A stretch of DNA of 64,000 bases from Symbiodinium natans. Its lineage: Eukaryota; Sar; Dinophyceae; Suessiales; Symbiodiniaceae. Of the stretch, positions 9,798 to 20,117 are shown piece after piece; position 1 is the first letter of the stretch; the number at the start of each line of letters is the position of its first letter. Position numbers and translations under genes: made by a program. Location of the stretch: the NCBI GenBank assembly GCA_905221605.1, contig CAJNDS010000353.1:62501-126500 (forward strand), in the 5' to 3' direction. The notes below the pieces were generated by a model. That model was not told the origin of the DNA, ran no database searches, and saw only the letters and a list, made by a program, of their open reading frames with translations.

Positions 9798-10009
9798 GCG
9801 TGAAATGGGCGTCATCTCCGTGAGTGCGTTGAGGGGAAAACAATGGAGAGTGTTTGTGGATTTCCTCGTGTCGGCTTCCGCTCGCCATGCAAAATCTCTC
9901 TAATTTAGTTCCTCGTCCCGTGCAGTGTCCCACTTGGCTCGAGCCATTTCGGTTACACACTTGTTTCACTCAGCGTCCAACTTGTGCTGGCAACCTCCAG
10001 CAAAGGATC

Positions 10010-13000
10010 ATGGGGAAGATTGGCCGCTTCGGATGGACCTTGTGGATCTTGGTCACCGAGGGAGTGTGGAGCCACGGTCGGAAGGAAGATCGCAACCCCA
10101 GGACATGGCAGGCCCGGAGTGCCCAACAGGCCCATGACTTTGAGCTGTGCGCGCATGGTGAACACATTGCACACGCGAGGGTCCCAGGCTGGGCGCCAAA
10201 GTCGAGTTTGGTGTCTTACACCACAAGCGCTTGTGAGCCGGGAACCCACATCCCCATCGTTACTGAGAGCGCATGTGCACAGGACCCGGCCGCTTGTGAA
10301 GGGTTCTGTTGCCCTGCAACTGCCCTTTGGTGTGCCGGTTGTGGCAATGCCTCCCAGGCAGGCTGCCACGATTGCGCAGGAGGCTTCGTCAACCTTGACG
10401 AAACAGGCACTCCAACAAGTACTCGTTGCGAAGCTTGCATGGACACTCCAGGGTGGGTGAATAAGGCAGGAAAATCCTGTGTGCAACTTGAGATCTCTGA
10501 TTGTACCGATGAAGAGTATCATTTCCTGTCCGCAAATATGGCATGCTGCCACTGTGGTGGGGGTCATCGCCAAGCAACGGCTTTCACATACTTCGCCAGG
10601 ACGTTGGTATTAGGTGAAAGACCAAGTGACTCCCTCGGCCACCCCGTTCCGCGGACGGCGGCCCATTACTCTGTGAACGCAGGCTGCCCGCTTCTGGACC
10701 ACAACTTGACGCTGAATGCATCCACCGGCCAGGTGGAGCTTGTTAAGTCCTGCAGCACGGTTGGCTGCGGCTCTCATGAACCATTCAGCGTGAGCTGCCT
10801 CGTCACTGCTCACCAAAGTGAGGGCCTGAACTTTTCTGCAAACCTTATAATGCATGCAAGCAAGCTCGTCTACGGCTCGGACAACATTCTGCTTGTTCCA
10901 CGCGGGTCAGGCGTAGCAACGTTTGACCCCCAATCCAGTTTTGGATTTGCAGGTGATGGTGACGCATTCTCCATGGCATGTGTGCCGTCTGAAGAGACCC
11001 CATGGCTGAGCTTGGATACTTCAAACGGTACAATACGAATATCCCCGGACTTAGCGCCAAACAACACATATGGCATAACGGACATGAACGCCCCAGGTCT
11101 TGCCTTGAATCATGGCAGCGGGTTGCACTGTCGAGTGGTGGGAAGGATTTCTCAGACACAGTCAGTCGAAGCTTCGCTGCTTATCTTGGTGCCAACACCC
11201 TGGTCGTCTGTTGCCTGGACAAATCCACACATTCGGCAGACCATTGGTGTGGAGGCGCCGCCAACAATCCCATCAGACGCTTCGAAGCGACAGTGGAGCC
11301 TCCCACCCACAAACTTCACAGCAGCATGCTCCTGTGATGTTGGAGATGTCGTCTTCGCATTTGATGTGCTGACAGGCCAAGCAACACTTGATGGTCATGA
11401 CGTGTTCGCCTTGGAGCCCACAAGTGGCATTGTGCTTCCAAATGGGAACTCGAGCTTGTCTTACCTTCTGGACAAAGGCGACGCGATGCGCAACAGCCTG
11501 AGGTTGCTGGCAAGTCGGGCGTCGCATCACAGTTCGGGGCAACCTATCAGTCCAGATCAATGACGACACCTGTTGGAAGCCATCGGTCTCAGGCGCATGG
11601 CGAGTGGCGGAGCAGGTGACAGCTGACAGTTGCAAATCCGAATGCCGGAGGAGGGCCAACTGTTCGCATTTCACAGCCGCCAGTGGGGAATGCTTGTTTC
11701 TGAGTGCTCGTTGCAATGCCGGCTCGGGTTGCCAAGTGTATGCGAACATCACTGAAAAGATTCCCCGGTGCTCTGAGCGCCTGACTTGCCTCCGCTTCAA
11801 CACTGACAACCAGTTTTACGCTGGCACCTACTGCCCAGCCATGGCCGACAGCAACGGTGATGCAATCTATTTACACGATGGGGTCACTCAGCAGGATGCT
11901 CACTATCTGGCTCCTTTCCGACAAAGCCAGCACAACATCACCAACGTCACCAACATCACCAACGTCACCTGTGAAGACGGCAGCTTGATTCTCAAAAGTT
12001 CAGATCCAGCCGACGACTTTATGGACCCGGATGTGAACAATTCTCGCCTGGAGCTGCACGGGAAGGATCTCGCATGCATCCAGGCAACAGCAGAAGGGGA
12101 GTTGGTTTCGCTCGTTTTCAGCCATGGCAGGCAGCAGGTGTCCATTGCTGCAAACAGCAGCTTCGTAGGGGCCAGCTCCAGCGATTTGTTTCTCGAGCTC
12201 GATGGTGGAGAATGCAGCGCTCCAAACCTGACCTCCCATTCCATCGAAGGTGACCCTGGAGCCAACGAAGAGTTTTCAGCAGTCATCGTGGATGACGTCT
12301 CGACTGTCGAACCAGCTGACTTCTCCTTGCATCCCTGTGAATGCCTTCCGCCAGCGTGGGAATCAGAAGACCAGGAAGAAAGCGCAGCACAGCACAAAGC
12401 GCAACAGTTCCTGATCGCGAAAGGCGCTTACACTTGCAACCAGGCTGACTTGTTGAACTTCGTTCAGATGGATGTTCGGGAAATCCCGCTCAACCTTTGT
12501 GCTGCATCTTGCCGGGCCCTTGCAGACTGTAACTTTTTCTGGGTGGGCGCAGCTTCGGGGGCATCGCAGTGCAAGCTTTACCGGAGCTGCCGCTTCCTGG
12601 CGCGAGAGATTGGGTCAGAAGGCAGCCTGTACGGCATGCCACCATCCAGGGAGATTTGCAGGAAGTCTGATCCTGAGGCATGCTGGTCCACAACTGTGCG
12701 ACGCCGGATGCTCGGAGCTTCCGATGTCTCCTCTCTCCCAGGAGGCCGCTGTGTGTTCCAAGAGCAGCTGGAACTCTGCGACTGGCAGCTACTTCTCGGT
12801 GGCGCTAGCATTGAGGAGTGTGGGAAGTGCGAGTACGCCTTTGCAGATTCGCACTCCTGGCGGCGCAAGAAGCCTCTCCAGGGACCCTTCAGGCCAGGGA
12901 CAACGCTGGAGCTTTCATGCTGGGAGGAGTTTTACAGCGCAGTCCCGGGGGACAATGAGGAAGGAGCGCTACAAAAAGCACAAACTCAGCTGACCTGCCT

Positions 13001-16000
13001 TGGTGGTGAGTGGGTCGCTGAAGCTTCAAGCTTTGCATGTGCAGCTTGTGTGCAGCTGGTTCGTGCTCCTTACGCTGCCCTTCAAGATGCAGAGAAGCAG
13101 GAGCTGTACTTTGCCATGCGCCATGAGATGCAGATGCTAGTGGATACCAAGACTAGCCATGTGCTCGATCGGCATGGCGGACTTGTTGCGGTGAGCTTAA
13201 ACAAGCGGCAGTGGCTGGGAAGCGTCATGGTGCACGATCCAGATGTCAAGCTTTCATGGCAAGCTAGCACATACAACAACACATATTTTGCAAAGAGAGA
13301 TGTGGGCTCGAATTTCCAGCATTTCTCTGTGGAGTCCACGGCCGGGTTGGCCGGAGTTGCCTTTCGGGTCTTGGTGCCGCCAAACCATTCCCTGAGCTCA
13401 ACGTGCATTGTGCCCGACAGGTCGGCTCCGAAGTCTGCAGGCAGACTTCTGCTGGGAGATTGTGGGGATGATTGGGCGAGGTGGTGTGCCAGCCCAGAAG
13501 GTCTCTGGAGCTCCAAGTCAGGTGGCTTGTGCTTGGAGCGCGACTCCTCAGGCACGGCCCTTGGCGTAGCCCTGTGCTCGTGGGATAGGGCCACGAGATT
13601 CGTCACGGAGGCCGTATGGGGCGCCAGTCCAATCGACCTGGCGGTAGCAGAGGAGCTGGGTTTTTCCGAGAAACTCATCCCGGAATCTGCTGGAGATGAG
13701 ACTGAGGATGTGGCAGCGCAGCTTTGCATCAAGGCAGTAAAGCATGCAAAGGAGAAGGAGGACGAGGAGGTGGATTGGGCGTCTGTCGCTGACGCGAAGG
13801 CCTGTGCAGATGTCAATGTGAGTTCCACGCTTGATGGGAAGAGGATGTCAGATGGCATCCTCTATGCGTCCCACATTGCAGAATGCCAGCAGCAGTGCGC
13901 AACGAACCCAGATTGCATGGGCTATGGTTTCTCTGTCTTCTTTATTCCTCCAAAAGAGTGTGGTCCGTGCAACCGGCCTGAAGACTGTCAAATTAACATA
14001 CCGCCCTCCTGCTGTATACTTCCATACACCTGCCCCCAAGTCGTGGACTGCACGATTCGCACCCCTGATGCGTGTTGCTTCTGCATTCCGACGCCTCCCA
14101 TATACCCCTTCACCTGCACGTTCCATCGCAGCCGTCCGGTTGCCCAGGAGGTTGCCCTGGCCAAGAACCAACGTTGCTGGGCAAAGGCAACCACCACCAG
14201 CACCACTACCCCGGCAATGCCGAGTATTCCGTTTGGCTTCGTCCTTGAGTCGGAGGCGGAAGCGTCCTGTGAGGGCACGGTGTTGGAGTCCGAACTTGAG
14301 TGCGCTGCAGCAGCCGGAGATGCCTGCTTAGAGAGGTGCGCCATATACTGCTGGCTTCACCAGGAGTGTGCTGGCCTGTCCCACGCATACTTCAAGCCGG
14401 GTGAAGAGGCAACCTGCTCTTTTTACCAAGAAATCGGCAGCACAACGCCTCAGGATTTCAGCATTTGCATGAGGAAGACGCCGCAGCAAGCTCCAAAGCT
14501 TTGCCACGCGCCGGAAGAGAAAGCCAGCCCAGGAGGCTTTTTGGTGCGTATTCCGGACCCTGCAGATGGACAACTGTGGAGGCTCGAGTCATCTGAAAGG
14601 CGTTCGCAGTGCCTGTCGGTCGATGGACGAGATTTCCTTTCAGAGAATTGCTCCGATGAAAGGAAGCAATTGCTGGATATCGCTGAGGTTACCACGTTAG
14701 TGACGGTGAACCTGTTGGGCGAGTACACCGCGCATGCACCTGAGCAGAACACGAGGACAAGCGCCAGCATCAAAGACTTGAGAGATGTGGACGTGGATGT
14801 GAACTGCAGCGACTTTCCGATTCGCACGTTCTCCTTCTCCAGTGCCGAAGTGGTCTGCACTGCCGCTGGCGCCTTTGGCCTGCCCCGCAGTTCGAGCGTT
14901 TTGGCCATTTTGAACGAAAGCGACTTGAGTACGATGCAGCCATTTGGTTGTGAGCCCGGCTACCTATTCACTTCAATTCGAAAGCCACAAGGTTCGCTGA
15001 ACGTCACCTTCTCGTGTTCCCCAATGGCCAGCCTGGGAGACTGCAGTGCTTACACAACCCCGCAGGTGGACGAAGAAGGGGACTTGGCAATAGCGCTGAT
15101 GGCATGCAACTACCAACAAGGATTGCAGAGTGTGCTTCCAGAAACATCTTCGGGTGGCACTTGGTTTCGCTACCGGTACACTTGCTGCATGATCGGCGCA
15201 GTTCCAATGGGTTTTCTCCCCTCCGGCTACGTTGTGCCCAGCCTTGCATGGGAAGGATTGTACTGCCCGTATGAGCGAGACATCTCGGGACGCCTTCGAT
15301 TCTCCCAGCGGAGCTCCTTCAGCCAGGATGGAAGCTTGGATGGCCACTTTTACTACAACGAGGTGACGAGCGAATGGTGCCCCCCAGCTGAAGGTCTTGT
15401 TCGGTACGACGGATTTTGCTTGGCAGTGGACGCAACTGCTGATCTCTATGATTCTACTTGCCATCCCTTGGTATTCCAAGCTTGCAATTCGTCTGAACCC
15501 AAGCAGCGCTGGCGATGGATGTACGGGAAATATCTTACAATTGAGGGAGGCAGTCCCAAAGCTGTGGACTTCAGCAACCCAGATTCTCAACAACTCCACG
15601 CCTGTCCGTGGGACCCCAATGCGAGTTCCGCACAAATGCTGGTCTTGGATCTCCAGGGCCGACTCTCACTTGGCGGGTCAGAACTTTGCATGGAGGCACA
15701 TGTGTCCAGCTTCATCCTTTCCGGCGGGGGCTACATCACAAGAAGCGCCGGAAATCCCTGCGAAGGAGCAACGGACCTTGACGAGACACACTGTCAGATC
15801 GCCGCGGAAGTTCTGGGTATCCCATACAAGGGTGCGGGCAATTGGGGGAGCGTGGCTCGGTGCCACCTCAACCCGAATGGTGGCGGCGTTTACTTTAATC
15901 AGGGGGGGGATTCGCAGTTTCCGAGCCATGTCCAGGGCATCTGCCGAGATGAAGTCCTAGCCATGTCGGCCCCTTGCAACTGGGACAATCTGAGCCAGCA

Positions 16001-16958
16001 GCAATTCAGCACGCCCTTGCCAAGATGCGCCAAGGCCAACACCGAATTCCCACTCGGCGCCCAGGGAGAAGCTTTGGAGGACCCGGGACCGCGCGGAGCA
16101 TGTCCTCCAAATGCCACCGGCTGCAGTGACATTGCGCAGAACTCCTCCCGCTGGCAGGTCGTCGCTGCGAGCCCATTTGATGGAGCCTTTGCTGGAGCTG
16201 GAGGGGGGGCTTCGAAGGGAGTGAAGACGCGCACGAAGCCCGCGTTGGTCCAGTTCATTGCAAAGCAATATGAGCAGAAACCTGAGTGTCAGGCTTTGAC
16301 CTATGCCAACGCCGAAGAACTCCCTACCGAGAACCCCTGCCGCTGGGTGTCTGGCCCGGTTCCGGACAGCCCGGAAGATGCTGAGAAGCTCGCAGAAGAG
16401 GGAAGCGCGAGCTGGTGGGCAGCCGAGATGGATGAGAAAGGTGAGGCAACGGAGGGAGAAGGCGAAGCGGGGTATACCTACGACAACATTTTCGGCTGTT
16501 TCACCCGCCAGACTAACAGGGACTTCATGTACGACATGCTCACAGGTTCATTCAACACCGCGACGTCTGTGGCCCAAACTGCACTCGACTATCTGAAGCT
16601 TGGCAGTTGCAGCTGGATCCCAAACCCTGTGATGGCCGTCTGGGGGATCGGGTTCAGTACGGAGCCAGGGAAAATTTGCGAGCAGATCCTGTCTACATCG
16701 AGCAGCAGCCTGGGAGCCGCCAATCAGGCTCTTACTTTTAGCTTGGAGGGCGGAAAGTGGCATCAGGTCAAGAAGGATTGCGGCGGCCAGAAAGCGTCAT
16801 TCTCGCGCATTTTCTGTGACTTGTACTGCATCAAGGACTCGGTGATCGAGGGGGACAAGATCATCAATGAAAACATTCAAGAAGCAACCTCAGCATTGAA
16901 CACCAACATGGATGCACTGATGGAGTACTACACAGGACGGATCTTTACTCGCTTGTGA
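10010..16958 (+). CDS. Giant secreted PAN/Apple and ricin-lectin-like protein (frameshifted)
   Basis: I chose the ATG at 10010 because it begins a classical signal peptide (MGKIGRFGWTLWILVTEG). An upstream in-frame extension from 9854 lacks this feature. About 2,300 residues are encoded almost without introns. A Cys-rich head (CCPATALWCAGCGNASQAGC) is followed by a beta-rich region and then PAN/Apple-like Cys modules near 11.57-11.71 kb (SCKSECRRRANCSHF), 12.43-12.60 kb (LCAASCRALADCNFFWVG), 13.80-13.94 kb (HIAECQQQCATNPDCMGYG) and 14.27-14.44 kb. Ricin-B-like segments are seen near 13.44-13.60, 14.56-14.66 and 15.40-15.70 kb (DGFCLAVDATADLYD). Sequons are frequent, including NITNVTNITNVT. 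No C-terminal membrane segment is seen, so a secreted or wall-associated adhesive role is inferred. The frame changes by one between 11502 and 11563; no GT-AG intron fits there. It starts 212 bp after the preceding plus-strand gene. Confidence 0.8.
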
Positions 16959-17022
16959 CTTTTTCTCGTTTCTCGCCTGTGACTTTTTGAAAAAAGCTGC
17001 CTCTCACTTGTGACTTTTTTGC
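16950..17022. repeat. Short repeat overlapping the stop codon
   Basis: The motif cttgtgacttttt (one copy cctgtgacttttt) occurs three times, the first copy containing the TGA stop of the PAN/lectin gene. This may mark a duplicated gene end. Confidence 0.6.
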
Positions 17023-17062
17023 GCACAGAGGCTCAAAACACTGCAAAACACAGCGTGTTTTG

Positions 17063-17362
17063 CTAACACGGTATTATCAAGCCCCCCCCCCCCCCCACGC
17101 CACCACACCCGCTGTTGTTGGGGAGCGCGGAACCCCCCCCCCCCACCCCACCACACCCCGCTGTTGTTGGGGAGCGCGTGGAACACGCGATTATCAACCC
17201 CCCCCGCCCCCCCACCCCACAGCCCACTGTTGTCGAGAAACACGTCCTTTCCACCCCCCTGTTGTTGAGCAGCACGTGGAATACGCTATTTTCTCAAGCC
17301 CCACCACACCCCGCTGTTGTTGGGGAGCACGTGGAACACGCTATCATCACCCCCCCCCCCCG
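17063..17362. repeat. GCTGTTGTTG / ACGTGGAACACGC repeat cluster with C-runs
   Basis: Units made of a C run, cacaccccgctgttgttgg, an acgtggaacacgc core and ctattatcaa are repeated about five times. The same cluster, same strand, is at 30670-30930. Both clusters also lie near a gcagaatagacg motif and a GGAGGGCGC satellite. Confidence 0.85.
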
Positions 17363-17497
17363 TAAGATGGACACTTAAAGGCTATGCTGCACGTGCGTGA
17401 CTTGTAAACAAATACTTTACAAAGGAAACACCCGCAGAATAGACGCAAAGCACCCGCAGAATAGACGCATTGCACCCTGTCAGCGCACTGCGTCCTG

Positions 17498-17852
17498 GGC
17501 GGAGGGCGCGGAGGGCGCGGAGGGCGCGGAGGGCGCGGAGGGCGCGGAGGGCGCGGAGGGCGCGGAGGGCGCGGAGGGCGCGGAGGGCGCGGAGGGTGCG
17601 GAGGGCGCGGAGGGCGCGGAGGGCGGGGGCGCGGAGGGCGCGGAGGGCGCGGAGGGCGCGGAGGGCGCGGAGGGCGGAGGGCGCGGAGGGCGCGGAGGGC
17701 GCGGAGGGCGCGGCGCGGAGGGCGGAGGGCGCGGAGGGCGCGGAGGGCGCGGAGGGCGCGGAGGGCGCGGAGGGCGCGGAGGTGCGGAGGGCGCGGAGGG
17801 CGCAGGAGCGCGCCGAGGGCGCGGAGGGCGCGGAGGGCGCGAAGTGTGCAGA
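17498..17852. repeat. 9-bp satellite GGAGGGCGC
   Basis: About 38 units of ggagggcgc with occasional one-base losses or gains. Open frames encoding EGA or RRA repeats are artefacts of the array. A second array of the same unit is at 30190-30350. Confidence 0.95.
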
Positions 17853-18046
17853 GGGCGGAACCCAGAGACTCCAATACCTCTTAATTAATTTAACACATAA
17901 TTTTAAGGAAAAATAATCGTTTATGACAAAAGAATTTTAAAAAAGAATAATTTGAAAAATTCTTCCGAAAATAAATTTAACAAAGAATAATTTTGGGGCA
18001 TGGGCACATTGATATTTACATTGGCACATGGTTATGCCCATGCATG
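17853..18046. other. AT-rich spacer with half of an inverted-repeat motif
   Basis: The segment contains ccagagactccaatacc at about 17870, the same sequence as the terminal inverted repeats of the element at 19926-20041, then AT-rich DNA. No gene seen. Confidence 0.5.
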
Positions 18047-18356
18047 AAACACACAAACACACAAACACAAACACACAAACACACAAACACACAAACACAC
18101 AAACACACAAACACACAAACACACAAACACACAAACACACCAACACACCAACACACCAACACACCAACACACCACCAACACACCAACACACCAACACACC
18201 AACACACCAACACACAAACACACAAACACCCAAACACACAAACACACAAACACACAAACACACCAACACACCACCAACACACCAACACACCAACACACCA
18301 ACACACCAACACACAAACACACAAACACACAAACGCACAAACACACAAACACACAT
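18047..18356. repeat. 8-bp microsatellite ACACAAAC / ACACCAAC
   Basis: Blocks of acacaaac alternate with blocks of acaccaac, with a repeated higher-order block (about 18140-18230 and 18258-18330). Long open frames on both strands are spurious. Confidence 0.95.
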
Positions 18357-18735
18357 GTGATGTGCACACCTGTGTTGTTGACACGTGCAAAATGTTAACC
18401 ACAAGCACACACTATCACACATGGCCTTAAGTAAGATAGATGTGCAGATGCCCTTCGTGCATGTCTTAACCTCTTGCATCACAGATCATGCGTGCAGGGT
18501 TCTTCAGGCCCATGTCGTGCCTGCATGCTTCGTGATCCTATATGATCCTAAACCAAAAAAAACATGGTCAAATGAAAAAATTCTTGCAAGTTCTCTTTCA
18601 TCTCTCTCTGTCTCTTCGGGCACATGCTTACGGGATGCCTATATAGTCTTCAAGTAAACATGCAGCAGCAGTCTTCTGCAGATCTTTGAGCTGCACCTCA
18701 CTCTTCTGCAGGCCTTGCAAACAGTGATCTCTGCA
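18357..18735. other. No gene seen
   Basis: Unique sequence without a credible open frame or known repeat. Confidence 0.4.
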
Positions 18736-19690
18736 TTCAACCTACAAAACGTGCAAAATTTAAATCATGCATGAATGCCTACAAAACCATGTCCATGCAT
18801 TCAAGATATTTCTTCAGCAGCACCACTTCTTAAGTCTGCAGGCGCTTTGCAGCCAGCGAGCGATCTTTGGACTCAACCTACAAAATTAAGAAAATGCATG
18901 CATATGAGTGCCTACAAAACCAAGCATGTATGCGAAAGGTATACTGCCAGCAGCACCATGCAGATGGATTCTTAAGATTCTGCAGGCTCTGCAGCTAGCA
19001 GCCAGCAATCTTTGGACTTACTGCCTATACTTCAAGGCCAAATGTTCTTACTGCAGGCTCTGCAACCAGCAACCAGCAATCTTTGGACTCAACCTACAAA
19101 GCAAAATGCATGCATGAGTGCCTACAAAACCATGCAATAAGAGATAGTTCCAGCAGCACCATTCTTAAGATCTGCAGGCTTTGCACCCAGCAGCCAGCAA
19201 GCTTTGGACTTACTGCCTATGTTTCAAGATAGGGGCAGCGGGCCAAACGTTCTTACTGCAGGCTTTGGAGCCAGCAACCAGCAATATCTTTGGACTTAAC
19301 CTACAAAACAAAATGCATGCATGAGTGCCTACAAAACCATGCATGTGTGCATTAAAGATAGTTCCAGCAGCACCATTCTTAAGACCTGCAGGGTTTGCAG
19401 CAGCCAGCAATCTTTGGACTTCAAGAGAAGGCCAGCAGCACCATATTAACGTTCTTACTACAAGCTCGATCTGCAGCCAGCAATCTTTGGATTCAACCTA
19501 CACAACAAAACGTGTACATGAATGCCTACAAAACAATGTGTGCACGAGGACATATCTCCACAGCACAGGTGTACCTGTATGTCTCTTCGATCATGTAGGC
19601 TTAAGCGATCTTTGAACTCAACCTACAAAACAAAATGCATGCATGAATGCCTACAAAATCCCTGTCTATACATCAAGAATATATCGATCC
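18736..19690. repeat. Tandem family with ctttggactcaacctacaaa units
   Basis: About six diverged units combine three blocks. Block A is cctacaaaacaaaatgcatg followed by catgagtgcctacaaaacc. Block B is ccagcagcaccattcttaag followed by a tgcaggctttgcagcc core and agcaatctttggact. Block C (tactgcctat...ttcttactgcaggct) is present only in some units. Unit length varies from about 140 to 220 bp. No coding frame is conserved. Confidence 0.8.
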
Positions 19691-19925
19691 AGTTGCATGG
19701 TCCCATTGAATATAGCACAACCAACCATGTGAATCGGATTTAAGCGGCCCGTCCTTTTTTGTCGCAAGCGGAGGCAATCTTAGCACTTCAAGCTTAAAAG
19801 CTCGACTTTCCAGCTGGGCCAGTGCAGGCGACATCTGCAGTCTGCTATATATATTGTGGATCTCACAGATCGAGTTCTACAGGTTTAGGGTTTAGGGTTT
19901 AGGGCCGGTATTTAGGGTGTATACC
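19691..19925. other. No gene; a few telomere-type units
   Basis: Unique sequence followed by three to four GTTTAGG units near 19883-19915. Confidence 0.5.
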
Positions 19926-20041
19926 TAGAGACTCCAATACCCTTGAGATATCCTTAAGACATATAATTAGGGTTCCTTATCTATAGGGTTTAAGGGATCA
20001 ATATTCCTTATGTAATATCAAGGGGTATTGGAGTCTCTGGG
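19926..20041. mobile_element. MITE-like element with about 20-bp terminal inverted repeats
   Basis: The left end reads tagagactccaataccc and ttgagatat. The right end is its reverse complement, atatcaaggggtattggagt then ctctggg, allowing one inserted base. The element is about 116 bp, AT-rich inside and has no ORF. Single copies of the same terminal motif are found at 17870 (direct) and 30165 (inverted), so it is a family. No clear target-site duplication was identified. Confidence 0.7.
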
Positions 20042-20117
20042 TAGGGTGCATGGGTGTTGGGTGCTAGGGCTTTTTGGTGGGATGCTATTTTTGGACAGCA
20101 GAATAGCTTGCACTCGA

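Noticed and set aside
17347-17916. Ala/Arg/Leu- and Glu/Gly/Ala-repeat proteins
   Set aside because: Products of the GGAGGGCGC satellite read in all frames.
17937-18482. Val/Cys- and Thr/His-repeat proteins
   Set aside because: Artefacts of the ACACAAAC microsatellite.
18736-19690. CRISPR-like array
   Set aside because: Units vary in length and are diverged, repeats are too long, and the context is eukaryotic.
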